From NCBI GenBank assembly GCA_030671565.1, contig DAOVIC010000013.1, positions 1-17,236 on the forward strand: 17,236 bases of DNA, in the 5' to 3' direction. This stretch comes from Anaerohalosphaeraceae bacterium (lineage in GTDB: Bacteria > Planctomycetota > Phycisphaerae > Sedimentisphaerales > Anaerohalosphaeraceae). Below, one piece after another: positions 1 to 7,448 of the stretch (position 1 is the stretch's first letter; every line of letters begins with the position of its first letter). The position numbers and the translations under genes are program-made. Below the pieces are notes generated by a model, which ran no database searches, was not told where the DNA came from, and saw only the letters and a list, made by a program, of their open reading frames with translations.

Positions 1-320
1 CTGCTCCCATCCAAACCCGGAAGCTCGCCTCCGTCGATTTCTATCAAGAGGTTATCGATCTCGAGGGCGTGGATCGCTGCAAGGCAATGCTCCGGCGTTT
101 CGATACTTACCGAACCGTTCTTGATCGCACTGCGGCGGTCACGGGCGGCAATGTTGGCAGCGGTCACTTCGATTCTTACCGGATCGTCAAGATCGGTGCG
201 TACAAACACTATCCCGCTATCTATCTCGCCTGGGCGAAAGACAACTTTGGCATCGGCTCCGCTAAACAAGCCCTTACCGGAAAGCTTAACCTCACTTTTT
301 ATCGTCTTTTGCAGCCTCAA
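1..320 (-). CDS. lpxC: UDP-3-O-acyl-GlcNAc deacetylase LpxC, N-terminal part (cut by window edge)
   Basis: LpxC is the zinc-dependent deacetylase that commits UDP-3-O-acyl-GlcNAc to lipid A synthesis in the cytoplasm. About 106 residues are visible, starting MRLQKTIKSEVKLSGKG, which matches the family's QxTIxxxVxLxGxGLHSG opening. Further on are VRTDL, PEHCLAA (the Glu-His pair equivalent to E. coli E78/H79, general base and zinc ligand) and an IDNLLIEIDG...LDGS stretch. The start is a TTG at 318-320, inside the end of lpxD (29-nt overlap), with a good AGAGGG Shine-Dalgarno about 9 nt upstream. The remaining zinc ligands lie beyond the edge, and whether the protein is fused to FabZ, as in some phyla, cannot be seen. 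Odd: the usual GLH is GLF here, with Phe at residue 19. Confidence 0.93.
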   Translation of the reverse strand, partial: MRLQKTIKSEVKLSGKGLFSGADAKVVFRPGEIDSGIVFVRTDLDDPVRIEVTAANIAARDRRSAIKNGSVSIETPEHCLAAIHALEIDNLLIEIDGGELPGLDGS

Positions 321-1347
321 GGCTTTCTACCCTCTTAATCATATCTTTTAATTGCCTGCTCATCTCAGGCAAACGCTGTTGATGAGCGTGTATTCGCATC
401 CCTTCTTTAAAATCCCTCGCCGGACAACCAAAAACTGTATCGCCCGGGGCAACGTTTTTTGTAACTACTGCCTTACCGGTTACCGTAGCACCGTCGCCAA
501 CTTTAACATGATCGCCAATGCCGGCCTGTCCGGCTACGATGACCCCGTTACTCAACTTGCTGCTTCCTGCCATGCCGACCTGTGCTATTATCAAGCAGCA
601 CTTGCCGATCACGACATTGTGCGCGATCATCACAAGGTTGTCTATCTTCGTGCCTGCACCTACTATAGTATTGCCGAATTTCGCCCTGTCAATAGTGCAA
701 TTTGCCCCGACATCGACGCTGTCTTCGATAATAACTCCCCCGTTATGCGGCACTAGCTTGTGCTGGGCGTCTATAAACGAATATCCAAAACCGCAGGCAC
801 CTATCGTACTGTTGGCCTGGATGATGCAATTATTTCCTATCACACAGTTGCGATAAACAACTACGTTCGCATCAAGGATGCTGTTCATTCCTATCTTCGT
901 GTTTTCGCCTACAACACAACCGGCTCCGAGTATGCATCCGTCGCCTACCGATACGCCATGGGCAACATAAACACCGGCACCGATGCTTACATTGTCGCCG
1001 ATTTCGGCGCTTTCTTCAACAACTGCCGTCGCATGGACACCGGCTTCGACTGTAAGCTGAGGCGCAAAAAGATTTAGCACGTCAATAAGCGCCGAATCGA
1101 CATCCTCAACCAGCAGCTGCACAGGGCCCGCGCCGGCAACCCTCTCTTTTACGATAACAGCTGATGCACTGGTTTCGCTTAATTTATCCGCGTGCTTGTC
1201 CGAACTGATAAAAGTTATATCCGTCCCGCTTGCCTGATCAAGTGAGTTAACACCGCAAATCTCAACCTTGCCGTCGCCGATAACTTCGGCACCGATCCGG
1301 CCGGCCAACTCATCGATCGTAAAAGTCTTCTTTTCTTTCACCGCCAT
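292..1347 (-). CDS. lpxD: UDP-3-O-acylglucosamine N-acyltransferase LpxD
   Basis: LpxD adds the second, N-linked acyl chain in lipid A synthesis from acyl-ACP. The protein has 351 residues, close to the usual 340-350. It shows an N-terminal uridine-binding domain (residues about 7-100: FTIDELAG, then GVNSLDQAS), a long left-handed beta-helix of hexapeptide repeats (about 105-305: IGDNVSIGAG, VGDGCILGAG), the catalytic His near residue 243 in IAHNVVIG, the GFGYSF and ANCTIDRA signatures, and a C-terminal helix. I chose the ATG at 1347 (MAVKEKKTFT) because it follows a GAGGT/AGAAAG stretch and lies 16 nt after the ompH stop; a start 14 codons earlier would overlap ompH and add nothing family-like. 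It reads directly into lpxC with a 29-nt overlap. Confidence 0.96.
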   Translation of the reverse strand: MAVKEKKTFTIDELAGRIGAEVIGDGKVEICGVNSLDQASGTDITFISSDKHADKLSETSASAVIVKERVAGAGPVQLLVEDVDSALIDVLNLFAPQLTVEAGVHATAVVEESAEIGDNVSIGAGVYVAHGVSVGDGCILGAGCVVGENTKIGMNSILDANVVVYRNCVIGNNCIIQANSTIGACGFGYSFIDAQHKLVPHNGGVIIEDSVDVGANCTIDRAKFGNTIVGAGTKIDNLVMIAHNVVIGKCCLIIAQVGMAGSSKLSNGVIVAGQAGIGDHVKVGDGATVTGKAVVTKNVAPGDTVFGCPARDFKEGMRIHAHQQRLPEMSRQLKDMIKRVESLEAAKDDKK

Positions 1348-1363
1348 CTTTCTTCGACCTCGC

Positions 1364-1960
1364 TTACTTGGCTGCGTCCCATGCAGCAAGAACAGATTCT
1401 GTTATGTCCAGCTCGTCGGAATTATAAAGAACCTTGCTCGTTCTCATCACAAGCATAAGTTCGTTCGCGCTATTCACGGGCCAGTGATACTCTTCCTTGG
1501 CAAGAACAATATCGAGACCCTTATCATTGGCAACAGTCTCTACCGCTGCCAGCACCTCCCTGAAAGATTTTTCGGTCCATCTCTGCTGACGAGCCATCAT
1601 GTCCTGCTGGAAAAATTCTTCTTTAGCCTTATACATCGCAGCCTTCTCCATCAATTCACGTGAAAGGCGTATATAATCGCCGCTCTCGGGCGAACGGGTC
1701 TTAAGCTTTTCCTCGCCCGCTGTAACCTCGTTGCGAAGCTGCAGAAGCTCCGACTTCATCTTGTCAACCTCTGCCTGGATCATTATGTCCCATGATTTGC
1801 TCTTGTTGCTTTCCTGAAGAACCCGCTGAATACTCACTATACCAGTACGAGCCGGCAAAAATCCCTTCTTATTGCTTGCCGCCCCGCCAAGCTCGTGGTA
1901 AACACCAAATAACACGATCATAGCAAGGACCACAAAAACAACCGATGTCCTGGACTTCAT
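1364..1960 (-). CDS. OmpH/Skp-family periplasmic chaperone
   Basis: Skp/OmpH proteins bind unfolded outer-membrane proteins in the periplasm and pass them to the BAM complex. This 198-residue protein has a hydrophobic N-terminal segment (residues about 6-22) serving as signal peptide or membrane anchor, then the family's short beta strand (TGIVSIQRVLQES, about 39-51), a long charged helical hairpin (about 58-145) and a terminal strand segment (GLDIVLAKEEY). The ATG at 1960 has a GGGAGA Shine-Dalgarno 6 nt upstream. It sits between bamA and lpxD, the position of skp in many Gram-negative bacteria. Sequence identity to E. coli Skp looks low, so the family call rests on architecture plus context. 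No clear lipobox is visible. Confidence 0.85.
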   Translation of the reverse strand: MKSRTSVVFVVLAMIVLFGVYHELGGAASNKKGFLPARTGIVSIQRVLQESNKSKSWDIMIQAEVDKMKSELLQLRNEVTAGEEKLKTRSPESGDYIRLSRELMEKAAMYKAKEEFFQQDMMARQQRWTEKSFREVLAAVETVANDKGLDIVLAKEEYHWPVNSANELMLVMRTSKVLYNSDELDITESVLAAWDAAK

Positions 1961-2001
1961 AATTATCTCCCAAAATATTAATGATTGTTTTTAAATTAGC
2001 T

Positions 2002-2036
2002 TCGGCCAACGGCCGATTTCTTAATTTTGATTTTTA
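2002..2036 (-). repeat. Intergenic palindrome element, copy 1 (bamA-ompH gap)
   Basis: The 79-nt gap after bamA holds the exact 15-mer TCGGCCAACGGCCGA (2002-2016), a 6-bp inverted repeat with a 3-nt loop. On the coding strand it is preceded by an A-rich stretch (complement of 2017-2036) that begins almost at the bamA stop. The same 15-mer occurs at 9464-9478, and a diverged form lies at 17095-17107, each in a similar A-rich setting just after a stop codon. It could be a REP-like repeat or a transcription/mRNA-stability signal. No U-run follows the hairpin, so a simple intrinsic terminator is unlikely. Confidence 0.6.
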
Positions 2037-2039
2037 GTT

Positions 2040-4451
2040 TTAAAACAATGCCCCGACACTAAAACTGAATACGCGAGTTTCATCGGCTCCATCCTTTACG
2101 ATCGGAGTAGCGATCTCAAATCGCATCGGCACCGGACCAAACCATTGCGGGATCAATAACTGAATTCCCATACCGATAGACGCCCTCGGGCCCCCTGTAT
2201 CGATAATGCCGGTATCGGCAAAGAAGAGCCAGGAAAGAGCCTCGTTCGTAAGCGGAACCGCAACCTCTGCATTGGCGGTAACGATCCAGTCACTTCCGAT
2301 AGGATCTTCCTTAGCCGTAACACCGGGCGCGGTCGAAGCACCCCTGGTGCTGACACCGCGATAGTCAAAACCTCTGATAGAACCGGTACCGCCCGCATAG
2401 AACTTCTCGAACATTGGGGCATTGCCTATTATCGTACTGCCGCGAACCTTCGTCTCAAGAACCGTCTTACGTCCGGCAAGGTCTTCGTATAAAGTCTTAT
2501 ACCATCGCTGGGTGGCACCGGCGATACCAAAAGTGTAATCCCCGGCGACCTGCTCGTAACTGGCATCGAAATTATAACCCTTAGTGGGAAGGAAACGGCT
2601 GTCTGTCGTTCTTTTGTTGATATAAAGCCGTGCGCCTAACAGCTGGTTATCGCCCTTGACATCCTTGATCTCTTTCGGGGCATCGGTCTCTATGCTGGTT
2701 ATATCAACATTCTCAAAACGGAAAGACGCCCCGCGACGCCAACCGTTCTCGTAACGCTTCTCGATCCCGGAATAAAATTTTGTGCGTCTCTCATCGTTAG
2801 CTTCCTGTTGCCTTTCAAATCCGGACAAAGCCGTATCGAGCGAAACGGGCTTGCCGTAAAGATAAGGCTCGGTAAAACTGACCGAATAAGAACTCTGCTC
2901 GGTACCGGGAGTAAACGATGCCCGAAAATGCTGACCGGCACCTTTGAAAGCTTTACCAGTAATGAACTCGCCAAAATTATCCGGTAGATCGAAAATATTA
3001 AAATTACGCTGGTCAAGAACCAGCTGGCCCATTAAACCGCTGTCGCTTGCAACACCTGCACCAACCATGATCGAACCGGTTTGTGATTCGCTTATAGCGA
3101 CCTCGGCATCGCGCAGACCAGCCAACGCTACCGAACCGACCTGGGAGTCGATTATATCGACCTGTCCGCCCGCCTCCAATACACGCGTATCTTTCGCTGC
3201 GATCTCTGTCGATTCCGTCATGACGAGCCGCTGGACAGTCTTCTCCAATTCGCCTCTTCCGTCCCCGCGAGCGATATCCGCATTGTACAATGCACCCGGA
3301 ACAAAACCCTCCTCGTCAAGTATGCGCCGAACAACATTATCGTGAACGTCATTGTTGCCCGTGATAGAAATCAAACCTATCCGAAAACAGCCGCCCTCGT
3401 CTATGGTAAACTTAAGATCAATAGCCTTCCCCTGCGCAGCGAGGGTAGACTCAGAATATACATGAGCATCGACAAAGCCCTGCCCCCGGTACCTGGCACG
3501 AATCTTGTCGGCATCGAACCGGGCGGCTTCCTCACTGTATACCATACCCGCCTTGAGACGCGAATTTGCTGACAAAATTTCGTCGCTGAAAACCTTATTG
3601 CCCTCGATCTCTATCTTGCCGATCTTATAAACCGACCCCTCGATAATTTTAAATTCCGTATGAGCCAAACGACCGTCAGAAGTGGTTTTCGTCTCCTCGC
3701 TAACCTCCACATCAAGGTACCCCTTCCCCCTGTAGACGTCCTTGAGTTTGGCAATGTCCTCCTCTATAACTTTCTCAGAATAATAAACGCGCCAGAAAAA
3801 GAATTTACGTTTCCGCGTCTTTATCGCCCTGGAAAGCGCCTTGCTCGTAATACCTTCGTTCCCGGAAAAACTTACTTCTTTGATACGGATCCGAGACCCT
3901 TCGGTAATTTCGTATACCAGCTTGCCCTGCCTGAGACCGTCTTTGCTCAGGCCAATTTGCACATTTGCATAACCCTTCTTACGGTACAACTCCTCGATGT
4001 CACCAACACTAAGCGAAGCCAGAGATTCGTCAAGAAAGTCGCCCTCCTTAAACCCGGCAGCTTTTTTCAACGCCCTGTCCTTGAGCCCTGCATTGCCCAA
4101 AAACACTATCGAACGGATATTTATTTGTTCCTCGACAATAAACGTAAGCCAAACGTTGCCCTTGACTACATCCACTTCGTAATGCGAGTACCTTACTCCC
4201 TCCAGCCTACCGATACGATCCGATTCTTCGCTCGCGGATTCATTGGAGAATTTACGCCCGACACGAGACTGAACGCTGGACAATATCTCCTCGCGTCCGA
4301 TCATAACATTACCGGAAACATCTATCCTCCCGATGACCAAACCTTCGCCGACAGCGGCGCTCCCTTCAGCTCCATAACCGTACCCGCAAAAAAGCAACGA
4401 CAACAAAACGCCACAAAAAAACCTTACCTGAAATCCTTTCCAAATATCCAT
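2040..4451 (-). CDS. bamA: Outer-membrane protein assembly factor BamA (Omp85)
   Basis: BamA is the essential outer-membrane insertase for beta-barrel proteins. The protein has 803 residues, with a signal peptide (1-28, cleavage probably after GYGYGA) and five POTRA domains (about 36-108, 110-185, 186-272, 273-353, 354-455), each opening with a strand of the type IxxIxxxGN. The C-terminal 16-strand barrel follows (about 458-803), with the insertase hallmark SIRGFDYRG (RGF at 693-695) and a final Phe typical of an outer-membrane beta-signal. The ATG at 4451 has an AGGAG Shine-Dalgarno overlapping the dnaB stop 8 nt upstream, so translation may be coupled to dnaB. POTRA5 carries an apparent insertion at about residues 415-445. 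Confidence 0.95.
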   Translation of the reverse strand: MDIWKGFQVRFFCGVLLSLLFCGYGYGAEGSAAVGEGLVIGRIDVSGNVMIGREEILSSVQSRVGRKFSNESASEESDRIGRLEGVRYSHYEVDVVKGNVWLTFIVEEQINIRSIVFLGNAGLKDRALKKAAGFKEGDFLDESLASLSVGDIEELYRKKGYANVQIGLSKDGLRQGKLVYEITEGSRIRIKEVSFSGNEGITSKALSRAIKTRKRKFFFWRVYYSEKVIEEDIAKLKDVYRGKGYLDVEVSEETKTTSDGRLAHTEFKIIEGSVYKIGKIEIEGNKVFSDEILSANSRLKAGMVYSEEAARFDADKIRARYRGQGFVDAHVYSESTLAAQGKAIDLKFTIDEGGCFRIGLISITGNNDVHDNVVRRILDEEGFVPGALYNADIARGDGRGELEKTVQRLVMTESTEIAAKDTRVLEAGGQVDIIDSQVGSVALAGLRDAEVAISESQTGSIMVGAGVASDSGLMGQLVLDQRNFNIFDLPDNFGEFITGKAFKGAGQHFRASFTPGTEQSSYSVSFTEPYLYGKPVSLDTALSGFERQQEANDERRTKFYSGIEKRYENGWRRGASFRFENVDITSIETDAPKEIKDVKGDNQLLGARLYINKRTTDSRFLPTKGYNFDASYEQVAGDYTFGIAGATQRWYKTLYEDLAGRKTVLETKVRGSTIIGNAPMFEKFYAGGTGSIRGFDYRGVSTRGASTAPGVTAKEDPIGSDWIVTANAEVAVPLTNEALSWLFFADTGIIDTGGPRASIGMGIQLLIPQWFGPVPMRFEIATPIVKDGADETRVFSFSVGALF

Positions 4452-4459
4452 GTTCTCTC

Positions 4460-5842
4460 CTAAAATGGGCTTCCTGGATCTTCCACACGGGACCTGTTCT
4501 CAAAACGGGTATACGTCCCATTGAAATTTAAATTTATAATACCGGTAGGACCGTTTCGCTGTTTTTCGATTATTATCTCCGCCAGAGACGCCTCCGGGCT
4601 GTCATGATCGTAATCCGGATCGCCGCGGTGATAATATGACTCCCTGTGAAGAAGAATTACAACGTCGGCATCCTGCTCGATACTTCCGCTGTCACGAAGA
4701 TCGCTCATACGAGGCCGATGACCTTCTCTTCCTTCGGAAGCACGGTTAAGCTGACTCAAAACCACCACCGGAACATCGAGCTCGCGAGCCAATGCCTTCA
4801 ACTGACGGGAGATAATACTAACTTCCTGCTGACGTGATTCGACACGCGAACCAATGCTCATCAACTGAAGGTAGTCAATAAAAACACATTTAATATCATG
4901 CTGACTTTTGAGCCTGCGGCATTTAGCACGAATCTCAAGCGGGGTAATACTCGGCGTATCGTCAATAAAAATAGGCTTGCTAAACAACTCACCGCTGGCA
5001 TGAGTAAGTTCCTCAAGCTGGGCGCTGTTTAACGAACCGCTCCTGACAAGCTGGGAATCTATCTTGCTCCAGCTGCAAAGCAAACGTTCGACAAGCTGAT
5101 GCTTGCTCATCTCAAGGGAAAATACCACCACCGGAGTGTTATCGATCGCCCCAATGTATTCGGCCATATTCAGCGCCAGGCTCGTCTTACCCATACTCGG
5201 CCGGGCCGCGACGATTATCATTTCGCTGTCATGAAGACCGCAAAGCTTGTCGTCAAGCTCATAAAATCCCGTAGCAAGCCCCGTTACACCGCCCCCGCGG
5301 GACTCGATCTTTTCAAATGCCTCATGCAAAAGATCCTTCAGGGGAACTGCTGCACTGGATATCCGCTTCTCCGTTACCCTGAATATCCGCTCCTCGGCCT
5401 GGTCAAGCTTATCGGCGATCTCGCCGCTTTCGTCGTATGCATCGCTGAGTGTTTCGTTGCTTGCAACAACAAGCTCACGCATCAAAGACTTGTCGCGAAC
5501 GATCCCCGAATAATATTCCACGCTCGCAGAAGACGGAACAGACTCGGCAACCTTGACCAGATAGTCAACCCCGCCGGCGTCGCTTAACTTATTGCTGCGC
5601 TTTAGTTCGTCACGCAAAATGACCAGGTCGATCGCGCTGTTCTTCTCATAAAGAGATACCAACGCATCGAATATCGCCTGGTGCTCAAGCCGGTAAAACG
5701 AATAGCTGTGCAGGATCTGTACGACCTGACCGATACACTCGCGGTCAAGGATCATAGAACCAAGGACCGCAGCTTCCGCTTCAGCCGATTCCGGCATGCT
5801 ACGACCGGCTATCGCATCAACATTACCGACAGACTCAGCCAA
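4460..5842 (-). CDS. dnaB: Replicative DNA helicase DnaB
   Basis: DnaB is the hexameric ring helicase that unwinds DNA at the replication fork. Its 460 residues are normal for the family. An N-terminal primase-interacting helical domain (about 16-115) is joined by a linker helix to the RecA-like domain (about 180-445), with Walker A AARPSMGKTS (K219, T220), Walker B FIDYLQLM (321-328), the SQLNR motif (363-367) and the arginine-finger region EKQRNGPTG (426-434). The start is taken as TTG at 5842, 4 nt after the rplI stop, because GGAG lies 9 nt upstream. An ATG at 5797 (residue 16, MPESAEAEAAVLGSM) would also keep the whole conserved domain and cannot be excluded. No intein is visible at the usual Walker A site. 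Confidence 0.97.
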   Translation of the reverse strand: MAESVGNVDAIAGRSMPESAEAEAAVLGSMILDRECIGQVVQILHSYSFYRLEHQAIFDALVSLYEKNSAIDLVILRDELKRSNKLSDAGGVDYLVKVAESVPSSASVEYYSGIVRDKSLMRELVVASNETLSDAYDESGEIADKLDQAEERIFRVTEKRISSAAVPLKDLLHEAFEKIESRGGGVTGLATGFYELDDKLCGLHDSEMIIVAARPSMGKTSLALNMAEYIGAIDNTPVVVFSLEMSKHQLVERLLCSWSKIDSQLVRSGSLNSAQLEELTHASGELFSKPIFIDDTPSITPLEIRAKCRRLKSQHDIKCVFIDYLQLMSIGSRVESRQQEVSIISRQLKALARELDVPVVVLSQLNRASEGREGHRPRMSDLRDSGSIEQDADVVILLHRESYYHRGDPDYDHDSPEASLAEIIIEKQRNGPTGIINLNFNGTYTRFENRSRVEDPGSPF

Positions 5843-5846
5843 TTAA

Positions 5847-6374
5847 CTACTCTCCTTCTGGCTCAATCTCCACATTTTTCGCTTCTGATGCATCTTCTGT
5901 ATCAGCGGACTCATCCGCCTCAGAAACTGCGTCTTCAGAAACGACTACCACACTGATATTTGCCGTAAGGTCAACCGCAAGCTTCAACGATACCTCATGC
6001 GTGCCAACTTCCTTGATATGCTCGTCAAGAACAACCATTTTGTCAGCAATTTCAAATCCCTGATCCCGCAGGTTACCGGCAATATCACGCTCACTTACAG
6101 ATCCGAACAGGTGACCGAGCTCATTGGCCTTGGCAGAGATTACCGCCTCGGCACCGGCAACGGCTTCTGCGACACGCTCAAGCTGCTTGTAAACAAGCTT
6201 ACGTTCCTCGGCATGATGTGCCTTCTCGTCAGCAAGTGAACGAATATTTCCCTCGCTGGCAACTTTAGCTATCCCGCACGGCAAAAGGTAATTCCGGGCA
6301 TACCCGTCCTTGACCTCAACAACATCGCCAAGCCATCCGAGTTTCTCAACATCCTGACAAAGTAAAACCTTCAT
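5847..6374 (-). CDS. rplI: 50S ribosomal protein L9
   Basis: L9 binds 23S rRNA at the base of the L1 stalk and projects from the ribosome as a two-domain rod. The N-terminal domain has the family signature (MKVLLCQDVEKLGWLGDVV, then GYARNYLLP, residues about 1-35), followed by the connecting helix and a C-terminal domain to about residue 148. The protein is 175 residues against a usual 148-150. The extra 25 residues are almost all acidic or small, ending EIEPEGE. The ATG at 6374 has a strong GGTGGAG Shine-Dalgarno. rplI precedes dnaB by 4 nt, a widely conserved pair. Confidence 0.97.
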   Translation of the reverse strand: MKVLLCQDVEKLGWLGDVVEVKDGYARNYLLPCGIAKVASEGNIRSLADEKAHHAEERKLVYKQLERVAEAVAGAEAVISAKANELGHLFGSVSERDIAGNLRDQGFEIADKMVVLDEHIKEVGTHEVSLKLAVDLTANISVVVVSEDAVSEADESADTEDASEAKNVEIEPEGE

Positions 6375-6386
6375 AATATGTCTCCA

Positions 6387-6398
6387 CCGATTAATCGG
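6387..6398 (-). promoter_or_regulatory. Palindrome next to the rplI ribosome-binding site
   Basis: The perfect palindrome CCGATTAATCGG ends right where the rplI Shine-Dalgarno GGTGGAG begins on the coding strand. It could form a small hairpin limiting access to the site, or be a protein-binding operator. About 25 nt upstream lies a TATAAT (complement of 6422-6427) that would suit a -10 box for an rplI-dnaB transcript, although I see no good -35 at 16-18 nt. Both readings are tentative. Confidence 0.3.
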
Positions 6399-6509
6399 CT
6401 ATAGAAAGTACCTGAAAATTTATTATACTGCTCACAATTAAAACTTCCCGTTATTCGCGGCCAACCACCGCTGCGATCATAAATCGTGGCCTTGCCCGCA
6501 AAAACTTAC

Positions 6510-6523
6510 TGCCCTTAAGGGCA
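6510..6523 (-). terminator. Hairpin after rpsR, possible partial terminator
   Basis: TGCCCTTAAGGGCA lies 10 nt beyond the rpsR stop and can form a 5-bp stem with a TTAA loop. On the coding strand it is followed by GTAAG and then TTTTT. The stem is short, so at most it would attenuate reading from rpsR into the 158-nt gap before rplI. The rest of that gap holds further GC-rich inverted sequence around 6463-6490 (GCGG and CCGC arms) with no open reading frame. Confidence 0.35.
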
Positions 6524-6533
6524 TAAACACATC

Positions 6534-6809
6534 TTAAGACGAATAAGGCAAAAGTGCCATAAATCGTGCACGTTTGATCGCACGCTGGACCTTACGCTGA
6601 CACTTCGCACAGTTACCGCTTCGCTTGCGGGAAAATATCTTACCGCGATTTGTAAGAAGTTTCTGCAATGTATCGATATCTTTATAATCGACATAACTTA
6701 CGCTTTCCCTGCAAAAACGACATTGGGTCTGCTCTCGAACGCCGGCACCAAATTTGCGACGCTTCTTGTTACCGCGACCCGTTTTGCTTTTTGTTCCCAT
6801 TCTTGCCAT
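6534..6809 (-). CDS. rpsR: 30S ribosomal protein S18, zinc-ribbon (four-Cys) form
   Basis: S18 forms a dimer with S6 on the platform of the 30S subunit. The protein has 91 residues. The basic N-terminal tail is followed by the conserved core (YKDIDTLQKLL, RGKIFSRKRSG, QRAIKRARFMALLPY). Two CxxC pairs (C30/C33 in CRFC and C67/C70 in CAKC) mark the metal-binding C+ version of S18; many bacteria have lost these Cys. I chose the ATG at 6809 (MARMGTKSK), with GGGAG 9 nt upstream, over an ATG ten codons earlier that lacks a properly spaced site. It follows ssb by 135 nt. Confidence 0.96.
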   Translation of the reverse strand: MARMGTKSKTGRGNKKRRKFGAGVREQTQCRFCRESVSYVDYKDIDTLQKLLTNRGKIFSRKRSGNCAKCQRKVQRAIKRARFMALLPYSS

Positions 6810-6885
6810 ATTATAACGCTCCCAATTGAATTTTTCCATCCCGTTTGCAGATAACTGGAACTATCAACCCAATATTTCCGCTCAC

Positions 6886-6907
6886 GAAAACCCTTTACCT
6901 TCAAGGG
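6886..6907 (-). terminator. Weak terminator-like hairpin between ssb and rpsR
   Basis: On the coding strand a CCCTT/AAGGG stem (arms 6903-6907 and 6891-6895, 7-nt loop) is followed directly by TTTT. It lies about 37 nt after the ssb stop and about 75 nt before rpsR. The 5-bp stem with a four-base T run fits attenuation between ssb and rpsR better than full termination. Nothing else is evident in this 135-nt gap. Confidence 0.35.
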
Positions 6908-6944
6908 CGTGTAATAACACTCATATAACTGTTTTCTATAGTAG

Positions 6945-7388
6945 TTAAAACGGTATATCGTCTGCACCACCGCCAAAAGGCTCCTGACCGCCGGCATTAT
7001 CGACAGGTGCTGCATTCGGGGCATTATTGCCGCCCGCAGAACCTTGACTTTGACTTTTGCCGCCGCCCATAAACTCAAAATTCTCAACAAACACTCGAAG
7101 TTTGCTCCGCTTGGTCCCATCCTGAGCCTGCCAGCTGTCAAACTTTAGTCTGCCTTCGACAAATAACTGATTGCCCTTTTTAACATACTTGTTGATAACT
7201 TCGGCACGCTTGCCAAACATCTGACAATCGACAAAACACGTCTCTTCGCCCTGCGATCCGTCCTGCTTCTTGTAGGTGCGATTCACCGCCAAACCAAACT
7301 CTACCACTGCCGTATGGCTTGGTAAATACGATAGCTGCGGATCACGAGTCATGTTGCCAAGCAGTATCACTTTATTGAAATTTGCCAT
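6945..7388 (-). CDS. ssb: Single-stranded DNA-binding protein
   Basis: SSB coats single-stranded DNA during replication, repair and recombination, and recruits partners through its C-terminal tip. The protein has 147 residues: an OB fold (about 1-107: FNKVILLGNMTRDPQL, FVDCQMFGKRAE, YVKKGNQLFVEGRL), a flexible Gly/Asn/Gln/Ser linker, and the canonical acidic tip ending DDIPF. The ATG at 7388 has an AAGGGA Shine-Dalgarno 6 nt upstream; the upstream in-frame ATG (7430) would add 14 unrelated residues. Its place between rpsF and rpsR is the classic rpsF-ssb-rpsR arrangement. Confidence 0.97.
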   Translation of the reverse strand: MANFNKVILLGNMTRDPQLSYLPSHTAVVEFGLAVNRTYKKQDGSQGEETCFVDCQMFGKRAEVINKYVKKGNQLFVEGRLKFDSWQAQDGTKRSKLRVFVENFEFMGGGKSQSQGSAGGNNAPNAAPVDNAGGQEPFGGGADDIPF

Positions 7389-7448
7389 CTCGATTCCCTT
7401 CCGGGCCGCTTCAAAGCAAACCCACATCACAAAGAAAAGACAATAAAA

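Noticed and set aside
3660..4463. 267-residue open frame on the plus strand
   Set aside because: It lies wholly antisense to bamA, whose minus-strand protein has full family architecture; no ribosome-binding site or family-like motif.
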